Assembly: GCA_900120415.1 (NCBI GenBank)
Contig: FQLW01000005.1
Span: 558,001-622,000, forward strand
Direction of reading: 5' to 3'
Length of the DNA stretch: 64,000 nt
Source: Urmitella timonensis
GTDB lineage: Bacteria > Actinomycetota > Actinomycetes > Actinomycetales > Actinomycetaceae
Under the pieces are notes generated by a model that was given only the letters and a program-made list of their open reading frames with translations, was not told the DNA's origin and did no database searches. Made by a program: the position numbers and the translations under genes. This document shows, in pieces, positions 57,005 through 64,000 of this stretch; the first letter of the stretch is position 1; each line of letters starts with the position of its first letter.

Positions 57005-57592
57005 TTAATCATAGAGGGTATGGACGATACCGTCCCAACCTGAAAGCCATTTACTGGCAAAATCCGCCAGCTTCGTTGGATAAATCGTTTGCTGCTGGTT
57101 CAAGGACGCAAGCTCGCTAACTGGAATCCAACTAAGTTCGTCCAACAGTTGCTTTTCCGATAATGTCCAACCACTGGCGTTAGCTGGCGGCGTATCTTGT
57201 TCAAGACGGGCAAGAAAATACTGTTCTGCCTGGATAGCCCAAAGACTATGGAATTTTAATAAAGATTCCCGGTAGAGCACCGGTCCGGTTAATTGGGTGA
57301 TATTAAGCTCTATCCCGGTTTCTTCTTTTAGTTCCCTTAACGCTGCTACCTGGGGATTCTCCCCCGCTTTGATACCGCCTCCGGGAGTAAACCACCAGCG
57401 GTGGCTAGCATCAGAAAAATCATGACCAGAGATTAATAGTATCCGATCATGGCTATCGAAAAGGATAATCCGAGCCGCCTGCCGCCCGGGATATCCGTCC
57501 TCGTCAATAAGCCAATCGCTCCCCAAAGAGTTTGCGCCAGAAGGCGGAAAAGGATTAGGGATAGGGCGCGGAAGCCGAAAACGGTTAGTCAC
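57005..57592 (-). CDS. NUDIX hydrolase
   Basis: A 195-aa protein with a complete Nudix box at residues 72-94 (GGIKAGENPQVAALRELKEE then TG). It hydrolyses a nucleoside-diphosphate-linked substrate that cannot be named from sequence. The start is a GTG directly after the stop of the PrsW-like gene (TAGGTG), so translation is probably coupled. Confidence 0.88.
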   Translation of the reverse strand: MTNRFRLPRPIPNPFPPSGANSLGSDWLIDEDGYPGRQAARIILFDSHDRILLISGHDFSDASHRWWFTPGGGIKAGENPQVAALRELKEETGIELNITQLTGPVLYRESLLKFHSLWAIQAEQYFLARLEQDTPPANASGWTLSEKQLLDELSWIPVSELASLNQQQTIYPTKLADFASKWLSGWDGIVHTLYD

Positions 57593-58933
57593 CTAAGCGC
57601 GCCCCATTCTAAACGCTGCCACCTGCGAACTTGCGGAAGCAAAATCGGCGCGCGCGCGTAGTAGTTTTTTCACTGCCTCTTGATTTTCTTGGCTGATAGT
57701 GTCACTAAGGCCGCGATGGGAACTGGCCACATAGTTTAACGCCAATACGGTACATGCCTGTTGGAAAGCAGATACCGCTTTGCGGGCCAGCGGAGAAATA
57801 GTGCGTGCCGAACGTCTAGCGCGACGCCGACCCGATAAAGAACAGAGCATTTGCGCTTCCCGTTCATCAATCCAACCAGCAGCAATGTAGGCTTGTAAAC
57901 CATTTTCAATGGCGTTTCGCTGCCGCACCGAAACCACCAAGTTGATCACTAGCCAAGTGATGAACATCGGTCCCCAAAAAAACACGTAAGAAACCACAAA
58001 CAAGGTCGCAGAATAGGTCGCTAAACCATTCCAGGCAGCGTGTAAACAAACCGCCGAAGCCAACCCGGAAACCGTGAGAATAACCCTGGTTTTAACAGAA
58101 GGAATCCTGGTGAGTGCCATTCCCAGCGCCAGACCGAAAATAGAAGTATAGACGGTGTGACCAAAAGGTCCTAGCATAGCGCGCATAAAGAAAACCAGCG
58201 GAAGTTCTTCATAGAAACGGGCAAAATAAAGAACGTTTTCAGTGAATGCGAATCCCGCCGCCAGAATACCGCCAATAACCACCCCATCTAGCGGGCTCTT
58301 AACTGCGCGGCGACGTGCCAACATAATGATTATCACTCCCAGTGCTTTCAAAGATTCCTCTACTAGCGGAGCCACAATCGTGGCTACAATCCCGAAAGAT
58401 TGGAAAGGGGTAGGACCAATATCAACCGATTGCAAGGCCTTACTAGAAAAAGAATTAAGCCCCAAAGCACATATCGAGGCGATTCCTGCCCCCCATAGGA
58501 ACGCCACTACCAGCAGCCACCAGGGTTTAGGAGCCCACCTATCTAGCCACACCATCACAATTACTACGATTGCCATCGGAACCAGGGCAGCAATTACCGC
58601 ACCTATGGTACTAGCAACCGATTCCTCCGCGGCGATAAAAATCGCGAAGTAGCTCAAGCCTCCACCGGCAGCTATTAAGCAAAATAGTTCTAGCCAGGGA
58701 AAAGAATTTAGTCGGGAACGTTTAGAAGATTTTTCCGCCCCCGGATCAACCACTAATGGCTGGCTAGATGCCCGCTGAGAAACTGCCGGATGAGGAATTA
58801 GGGGATCAGCTGGCAAACTAAGGGCATCAAAGCTGTAATGCTCCACTAATTGTTGCTCCAGCTGGGCATGAGTAACGCCAACACCAGCTAAATCGGGAGT
58901 ACCCGCAAGATATGCCGGGTTGTTTTGGCTCAC
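57593..58933 (-). CDS. PrsW family intramembrane metalloprotease
   Basis: A 446-aa protein with about eight hydrophobic segments between residues 75 and 335. The PrsW signature is present: VEESLKALG (double Glu), FAFTENVLYF, GHTVYTSIFGL and HAAWNGLA. The first 70 residues and the last 110 are cytosolic; the C-terminus has a basic run (SGRRRARRSAR). In Bacillus PrsW cleaves an anti-sigma factor; here the substrate is unknown. Confidence 0.88.
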   Translation of the reverse strand: MSQNNPAYLAGTPDLAGVGVTHAQLEQQLVEHYSFDALSLPADPLIPHPAVSQRASSQPLVVDPGAEKSSKRSRLNSFPWLELFCLIAAGGGLSYFAIFIAAEESVASTIGAVIAALVPMAIVVIVMVWLDRWAPKPWWLLVVAFLWGAGIASICALGLNSFSSKALQSVDIGPTPFQSFGIVATIVAPLVEESLKALGVIIIMLARRRAVKSPLDGVVIGGILAAGFAFTENVLYFARFYEELPLVFFMRAMLGPFGHTVYTSIFGLALGMALTRIPSVKTRVILTVSGLASAVCLHAAWNGLATYSATLFVVSYVFFWGPMFITWLVINLVVSVRQRNAIENGLQAYIAAGWIDEREAQMLCSLSGRRRARRSARTISPLARKAVSAFQQACTVLALNYVASSHRGLSDTISQENQEAVKKLLRARADFASASSQVAAFRMGRA

Positions 58934-59022
58934 CTATTCCTCCTTTGCTGGGCTAAACCTAGTTTAACGGTAAATCGCTATTGCTCATTTTCTTATATCC
59001 CGCCGCTAAGTGGAAATATGCT

Positions 59023-60147
59023 TTAGCCCGGCGGGTCCTGCTCGCTGCCAGCCAGGCAGCGCCGATAAACCTCTAATACTTGATCGGTAACCGCTGACCA
59101 GTCATAGCGTTTCGCATTTTCATGTCCCCGCCTTGCCAGATGCGCTGCTTGCTGGCGATTCTCACACACTGCTAGCAGTTTTTCAGCCAGCGAGCTTTCG
59201 TCCTCGGAAATAAAAATTTCCCCTAAACTCCCCTGTTCTAAAACCGCCTCAAATGCAGGAATAGAGGACGCGACCACCAGGCAACCTCCGGCCATAGCTT
59301 CCACTAGCACGATTCCGAAAGACTCCCCACCGGTTTGAGGAGCAATATAGGCAGTAGCCGATTTAAATAGGGAGAGCTTGTCTTGTTCCGAAAGAGGCCC
59401 TAGGAACTGCACATTTTCCCCATAGGGTTCTAAATCGGCGCGGGCGCGACTGGCATTTCCTGGCCCTGCAATCAAAAAACGCGCCTGCCCAAACCGCGCT
59501 AGCACCAAAGGAATAGCCTTAACCAGTATCGCAAGTCCTTTGCGGGGTTCATCAAGACGACCTAAGAAACAAAAAACCGGGGATTGCTCACTATCAGACC
59601 AGGTAGCCCTAGGTTTAGCTTCGGCGAAAGCTGAAAAATCAACCCCGTTTGGGATAATAACCGCGTCCCCACCCTGGTAGCGAAGCAAAGTACGCCGTGC
59701 CTCACTAGAGACTGCGATTTGGGCACTCAGTTTTTCTTTAACTGACTGCACTACCGGTTTACCTAAGGTGTACAGCAAAGAACGTTCAATCGCCACATGA
59801 AAAGTCCCCACCACCGGGCAGCGCGCGTGTTGCAATGCAATTAAAGACACCGAGGGAGTAGCGGGTTCATGAACATGAAGAATATCAAAATCGCTGGTAG
59901 TAACCCACTGCCTGGTTCTAGCAGCGACCCGCGGACCAAAAGCTAGCCGAGCTACAGATCCGTTATAGGGAATCGCGAAAGTCTTTCCCGCATTTACGAA
60001 ACCGTCCTCGCTATATTCGGTTTCTACCGGAGCAAACACTGAAACTTCATGTCCGCGTCGCCGCAATTCGCGCGCCTGATCGCGTACATGAAACTGTACG
60101 CCTCCCGGCACATCGTAAGCATAAGGGCAGACTATCCCAATTTTCAC
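59023..60147 (-). CDS. pimA: Phosphatidylinositol alpha-mannosyltransferase PimA (GT4)
   Basis: A 374-aa GT-B glycosyltransferase. N-terminal MKIGIVCPYAYDVPGGVQFHVRD binds the acceptor region. The donor site has FLGRLDEPRKGL and the EX7E-like TGGESFGIVLVEAMAGG. It adds the first mannose to phosphatidylinositol at the inner membrane face. The order pgsA-patA-pimA matches the mycobacterial PIM operon. It overlaps patA by 4 nt. Confidence 0.92.
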   Translation of the reverse strand: MKIGIVCPYAYDVPGGVQFHVRDQARELRRRGHEVSVFAPVETEYSEDGFVNAGKTFAIPYNGSVARLAFGPRVAARTRQWVTTSDFDILHVHEPATPSVSLIALQHARCPVVGTFHVAIERSLLYTLGKPVVQSVKEKLSAQIAVSSEARRTLLRYQGGDAVIIPNGVDFSAFAEAKPRATWSDSEQSPVFCFLGRLDEPRKGLAILVKAIPLVLARFGQARFLIAGPGNASRARADLEPYGENVQFLGPLSEQDKLSLFKSATAYIAPQTGGESFGIVLVEAMAGGCLVVASSIPAFEAVLEQGSLGEIFISEDESSLAEKLLAVCENRQQAAHLARRGHENAKRYDWSAVTDQVLEVYRRCLAGSEQDPPG

Positions 60148-61094
60148 TTTGCTGACTCCTGCCTTGCTCGCTCCCGTGCCCTAGTCAAACGCTGTTCATC
60201 TAAATCAGATACAAAAAGCTTTTGCAACATGAACCAAGACTGGGGAGAGTGAAGAATCATTCGCGATACCCGCTGCGCCCAATCCCTAGTCATAGTTTCT
60301 ACCTTAGCGGTTTTAAGCGGACCAGAAACACTAATCACGATTCCCCACTTGCAAGCAGATTCCCGCCTTCTCGCCTCCCCCAATTCTTCGACACTCATAT
60401 GAGCGCAATACAAAGGGAGTTTCAGTTTCTTCGCCAGGGCAGACGGCCCCGCTGCCACCAGTGCTTTCGATTTTCCAAAAGGAACTTCAATACCGCTACC
60501 AGTAATGTCACGGTCAGCAAGTAATGGAATCAAATAGTTGTTTTCACCAGCTGCTTTAAGCAATTGAGGAAAAGGTTTTCCTCCCTTTTGCGCAAAAATC
60601 AGCCGCATATTTGCTTGCTGCCTAACCTTGGTAAATGCTTGAAATAGCGCTTCCGATTTTACTTTCTCAGCCACCGTAAGCACCGGGCTAATCTCTAGAT
60701 TCGCGAAATAACCCGCCAAATCCCAGTTTCCCGAGTGAGTAAGAGCCAAACAGACGCTACCTTGAGAACAATCCCGCAACAGGTTTTGCGTATCCCCCTG
60801 TAACCTCACCCGAGAACGGATTTGAGAATCCGAAAAACTCCCCAGCAAAACCGTATCCGCAAACAGACGCATATAGCCCTGAATCCCTGCGCGCACCGCA
60901 CCTTCGATACTGCGCCCATCTACCCCCAGTTGGCGCAGATTCTTACGATATTGACGTACCCCGGAAGTATCTAGACGGTATAGCAAGCTTCCCAGCAGAT
61001 TAGCTGCCCCATGCAGGAAACCAACTGGAACGTGGCTAACTAAACCGAGAGTGAGTTCAGCGGCAATAGCGCTAAACTTAGCGGGGATTCTCAC
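60144..61094 (-). CDS. patA: Phosphatidylinositol mannoside acyltransferase (PatA-like)
   Basis: A lysophospholipid-type acyltransferase of the LpxL/HtrB family (about 316 aa). The HX4D/E catalytic motif is LTHSGNWDLAG, and PLLADRDITGSG lies further on, as in PatA. It would acylate PIM1/PIM2. The frame is open to 61133, but GTG 61094 overlaps the pgsA stop (GTGA) and gives the usual 4-nt coupling, so it is preferred. Confidence 0.88.
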   Translation of the reverse strand: MRIPAKFSAIAAELTLGLVSHVPVGFLHGAANLLGSLLYRLDTSGVRQYRKNLRQLGVDGRSIEGAVRAGIQGYMRLFADTVLLGSFSDSQIRSRVRLQGDTQNLLRDCSQGSVCLALTHSGNWDLAGYFANLEISPVLTVAEKVKSEALFQAFTKVRQQANMRLIFAQKGGKPFPQLLKAAGENNYLIPLLADRDITGSGIEVPFGKSKALVAAGPSALAKKLKLPLYCAHMSVEELGEARRRESACKWGIVISVSGPLKTAKVETMTRDWAQRVSRMILHSPQSWFMLQKLFVSDLDEQRLTRARERARQESAK

Positions 61095-61708
61095 TGGTCG
61101 ATATGCTTTCTTACAAAGTAAATCCGTTGACACACCGTAACAAAACTAGCAAAAGCTACCCAGCCTAAAGCCAGCGGAAAACAGATAAGTGGCGCCCCCA
61201 GGTCGGTTATCCCCGCACCCACCAGGGCCACTATCAACCTATCGGTACGCTCCCCAATCCCCACTTTAGCGACCACCCCAAAGGCTTCCCCGCGAGCCCT
61301 AACATAGGGTACCGCCGCCGCCCCTACCAGCGCGCATATAGCGCAAATAATGCTGGCAGTGCGCACAGAACCAGGGGTAAGCCCCGCTATCGCCCAATAA
61401 AGCAAAGAACCAAAAATAGCTCCATCTGCCAAGCGGTCAAGAGAAGAATCCAAGAATGCTCCAAACTGGCTAACCTGATTAGTTAGTCGGGCAAGCACTC
61501 CATCTAAAGAATCAGCGAAAGCGGTCACCCCAATCAAAACCGCCCCTAAAGCTAGATAACCGCGAGCCAACAAGCCCATAGCTAACGCCACATTAATTAC
61601 GGTACCGGCAACGGTTACCGCATTGGGACTAACTCCCCTTTTTGCCAGTATTTTTGCCGGTTTTGAGAATACGGCACTCGCCAAGGATCGACCATGATTT
61701 CCTAGCAT
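61091..61708 (-). CDS. pgsA: Phosphatidylinositol phosphate synthase (CDP-alcohol phosphatidyltransferase)
   Basis: A 205-aa membrane enzyme with the complete motif DxxDGxxAR-x8-GxxxDxxxD at residues 66-91 (ADSLDGVLARLT ... FGAFLDSSLDRLAD). Several membrane helices surround it. In actinobacteria this gene makes phosphatidylinositol phosphate from CDP-diacylglycerol and inositol phosphate, the base of PIMs. It lies 3 nt downstream of the HIT gene. Confidence 0.92.
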   Translation of the reverse strand: MLGNHGRSLASAVFSKPAKILAKRGVSPNAVTVAGTVINVALAMGLLARGYLALGAVLIGVTAFADSLDGVLARLTNQVSQFGAFLDSSLDRLADGAIFGSLLYWAIAGLTPGSVRTASIICAICALVGAAAVPYVRARGEAFGVVAKVGIGERTDRLIVALVGAGITDLGAPLICFPLALGWVAFASFVTVCQRIYFVRKHIDQ

Positions 61709-61711
61709 TAT

Positions 61712-62272
61712 TTATCCTTGCCAATTAGCTGCTATACGGGAACGAGCCTCGCTAAGTAGCTCGGGAATCGCTTTCGTGCGGGCAATCAGAGGGAAGAAAT
61801 TGGTGTCACCGCCCCAGCGGGGAACAATATGTTGATGCAGGTGACCAGCAATTCCCGCACCGGCAACTTCACCTTGATTCATCCCTAAGTTAAAACCGTC
61901 CGGGTTGGCAACCCGCTTTAAAGTTCTAATCGCCCTCGCAGTTACTTCCCCAAATTCGGCTCTCTCATCCTGGGTTAAATCAATATATTGAGGAATATGC
62001 CGGTAGGGGCAAATCAACATATGACCAGAGTTATAGGGGAAAAGATTCATAATCGCAAAAACCAGTTTCCCGCGATAAACAATCAGTGCGTCCTCGTCGC
62101 TGCGCTTCGGGGCGGCGCAAAACGGGCAGTGCGCACTATCCTTGGTTGCGGGGCGTTCCTCGCCAGAAATATATACCTGGCGGTGGGGAGTCCACAGCCG
62201 GTCAAAAGCGTCCGGCACGGCTCCAAATCCCTCACAGCCCTCAGTTAGAGGACGCGCATCTACCTCGTTCAT
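61712..62272 (-). CDS. HIT domain protein (Ap4A phosphorylase-like)
   Basis: A 186-aa histidine-triad hydrolase: GHLHQHIVPRW (His144, 146, 148) and FPYNSGHMLICPYRH. Near the N-terminus an HCPFC motif (from about residue 48) suggests a zinc site. This thrS-HIT-pgsA order is conserved in actinobacteria. The substrate is probably a dinucleoside polyphosphate. Confidence 0.9.
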   Translation of the reverse strand: MNEVDARPLTEGCEGFGAVPDAFDRLWTPHRQVYISGEERPATKDSAHCPFCAAPKRSDEDALIVYRGKLVFAIMNLFPYNSGHMLICPYRHIPQYIDLTQDERAEFGEVTARAIRTLKRVANPDGFNLGMNQGEVAGAGIAGHLHQHIVPRWGGDTNFFPLIARTKAIPELLSEARSRIAANWQG

Positions 62273-62275
62273 TAG

Positions 62276-64000
62276 CTATTTCCGCTCTTTTATCGCTTGG
62301 GTAATCTTGGTGATAGCCTGGGCAATCGGTATCGCATTTTCTTGACTACCGTCCCGGTAACGGAAGGAAACCGCGCCCGCCTCGGCGTCCTCGCCCCCAG
62401 CAATCAGGGTAAAGGGGATTTTATCTTTCGAGCAGTTACGGATTTTCTTGCCGAAACGGTCATCGGAGGTATCAACCTCGGCTCTAACTCCCAAAGCGCG
62501 CAGCTGGGAGGCGACATCTTCCAGATAATCATTAAAGGCTTCCGCCACTGGCACGCAGCGTACCTGGATAGGTGCTAGCCAAGCGGGAAATGCCCCTGCA
62601 TAGTGTTCTAGCAGCACCCCGAAGAAACGCTCAATAGAACCAAATAGGGCGCGGTGAATCATAACTGGACGCTGATGGGAACCATCGGCGGCCGTGTAGG
62701 TTAAATCGAAACGTTCGGGCAGGTTAAAGTCCAACTGGATAGTAGACATTTGCCAAGTGCGCCCAATCGCGTCTTTGACCTGCACCGAGATTTTCGGTCC
62801 ATAAAAAGCAGCCCCACCTGGATCCGGTACTAAATCTAGTCCCGAGGCGCTAGCTACCTGTTCCAAGGTTCTAGTAGCTTCTTCCCAAACCTCATCATCA
62901 CCCACAAACTTTTTCGGGTTCTTGGTGGAAAGCTCTAGATAAAAATCATTCAAACCATAGTCTTTTAACAGGTCAAGGACGAAAGTCAAAAGATTGGTAA
63001 GCTCACCTTTCATTTGTTCCCGGGTACAGTAAATGTGGGAATCATCCTGAGTGAAACCGCGAGCCCTGGTCAGACCGTGTACCACTCCGGACTTTTCGTA
63101 GCGGTAAACTGTTCCAAACTCGAATAGACGCAGCGGTAATTCCCGGTAGGAACGCCCTTTAGAAGCAAATATCAGGTTGTGCATCGGGCAGTTCATAGGC
63201 TTTAGATAGTAGTCTTGCCCCTGCTTGGTGACGTTTCCTTCCTGGTCGTGCTCTTCGTCCAGGTGCATCGGAGGATACATTCCCTCGGCATACCAATCCA
63301 GGTGTCCCGACTTTTTGAACAGTTCCCCTTTAGTGATATGGGGGGTGGATACGAAAGAATATCCGCCCTCAATATGGCGTTTGCGGGAATAGTTTTCCAT
63401 CTCCATGCGAATCGTAGCGCCCTTGGGGTGGAATACTGGCAGCCCGGAGCCAATTTCATCCGGGAAAGAGAACAAATCGAGTTCCCGCCCTAGTTTGCGG
63501 TGGTCACGCCGTTCTGCCTCTTTTAGGCGGGTCTGGTAGGCTACTAAATCATCTTTGCTAGCCCAGGCAGTACCGTAGATACGTTGCAGATGGTCGCCCG
63601 ATTGGTCACCTTTCCAATAGGCGGCAGAAGATTTCATTAAAGCAAAACCGTTACCAATATAGCGGGTATTGGGAACGTGCGGCCCGCGACATAAATCTTT
63701 CCAGGCGCACTGTCCGTTGCGGTCAATATTGTCATAAATAGTAAGCTGACCTGCTCCGACTTCTACATTTGCTCCGTCAGTTTCACTAGAGGCAGTCCCT
63801 TTAGTGTCAATCAGTTCCAATTTGTAGGGTTGATCAGCGAGTTCTGCCCTTGCCTCCTCATCGCTTACTTCCCGGCGCACAAAAAGCTGCCCGCTTTTAA
63901 CGATTTTCTTCATCCGTTTTTCCAGGTCTTTTAACAGCTCGGGGGTAACCGGATCGATATTGCCGAAATCGTAGTAAAAACCGTCAGTGATGTAGGGACC
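62276..64000 (-). CDS. thrS: Threonyl-tRNA synthetase (partial, runs off right edge)
   Basis: Class II synthetase that charges tRNA-Thr. The reading frame is open to the last base: [12 protein letters not shown] at the edge belongs to the N-terminal region, so the TGS domain lies outside the window. Visible are the editing domain end, motif 1 ([18 protein letters not shown]), zinc-ligand segment [11 protein letters not shown], motif 2 ([15 protein letters not shown]) and motif 3 ([15 protein letters not shown]). The C-terminal anticodon-binding domain is complete. It is the upstream gene of the HIT-pgsA-patA-pimA operon. Confidence 0.97.
   Translation of the reverse strand, partial: GPYITDGFYYDFGNIDPVTPELLKDLEKRMKKIVKSGQLFVRREVSDEEARAELADQPYKLELIDTKGTASSETDGANVEVGAGQLTIYDNIDRNGQCAWKDLCRGPHVPNTRYIGNGFALMKSSAAYWKGDQSGDHLQRIYGTAWASKDDLVAYQTRLKEAERRDHRKLGRELDLFSFPDEIGSGLPVFHPKGATIRMEMENYSRKRHIEGGYSFVSTPHITKGELFKKSGHLDWYAEGMYPPMHLDEEHDQEGNVTKQGQDYYLKPMNCPMHNLIFASKGRSYRELPLRLFEFGTVYRYEKSGVVHGLTRARGFTQDDSHIYCTREQMKGELTNLLTFVLDLLKDYGLNDFYLELSTKNPKKFVGDDEVWEEATRTLEQVASASGLDLVPDPGGAAFYGPKISVQVKDAIGRTWQMSTIQLDFNLPERFDLTYTAADGSHQRPVMIHRALFGSIERFFGVLLEHYAGAFPAWLAPIQVRCVPVAEAFNDYLEDVASQLRALGVRAEVDTSDDRFGKKIRNCSKDKIPFTLIAGGEDAEAGAVSFRYRDGSQENAIPIAQAITKITQAIKERK

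Overview
The window looks like a chromosome segment from a moderate-GC actinobacterium, most likely of the Actinomycetaceae (Varibaculum/Actinomyces-like). This is an inference from content: ftsR next to a GarA/OdhI-type FHA gene, an imuA-imuB-dnaE2 mutasome cassette, DUF3000 next to RNase D, phosphatidylinositol mannoside genes (pgsA, patA, pimA), and the actinobacterial order thrS-HIT-pgsA-patA-pimA ... yebC-ruvCAB-yajC-secDF-apt-rel.

Layout. 1-7.4 kb is housekeeping: ftsR (cut by the left edge), the FHA protein, purU, a Nei-type glycosylase, and M13 and M1 peptidases. 7.6-12.9 kb is the SOS mutagenesis cassette dnaE2-imuB-imuA (minus strand); a perfect LexA box covers the imuA start codon. 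12.9-18.0 kb is a small accessory island: a YafQ/DinJ toxin-antitoxin pair, a LytTR/DUF3021 pair, an unknown 280-residue protein, a remnant resembling a GIY-YIG nuclease C-terminus, and an XRE-ImmA-PIN three-gene operon. 18.0-29.5 kb holds an aminotransferase with a repetitive insert, the glycogen-to-trehalose cluster glgX-treY-treZ, an ATP-grasp ligase, DUF3000 and RNase D.

29.5-42.7 kb is the most unusual part. A G/T-rich degenerate duplication is followed (minus strand) by a two-gene surface locus: a pilus-shaft-like LPLTG protein and, upstream of it, a giant adhesin of about 2,930 residues with signal peptide, leucine-rich repeats, MucBP-like domains, about seven CnaB/SpaA-like domains and an LPLSG anchor. 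Both genes are frameshifted as sequenced. The adhesin break lies exactly in a run of ten G (nine would restore one continuous frame), and the pilin break in a run of five C. A second G10 run lies just upstream of a strong predicted adhesin promoter. No sortase gene is nearby. This is a good candidate for a phase-variable adhesin/pilus locus. Upstream of it lie about 1.6 kb of non-coding DNA made of a 19-bp repeat (core GGAGGG) in strict register, with blocks in both orientations.

42.7-64 kb returns to conserved genes on mostly the minus strand: UDP-glucose pyrophosphorylase, DUF349, an MBL hydrolase, an unknown protein, rel, apt, secF, secD, yajC, ruvB, ruvA, ruvC, yebC, a NUDIX protein, a PrsW-like protease, pimA, patA, pgsA, a HIT protein and thrS (cut by the right edge). 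No rRNA, tRNA, CRISPR array or transposase was recognised. All functional calls come from reading motifs and family resemblance; no database search was run.
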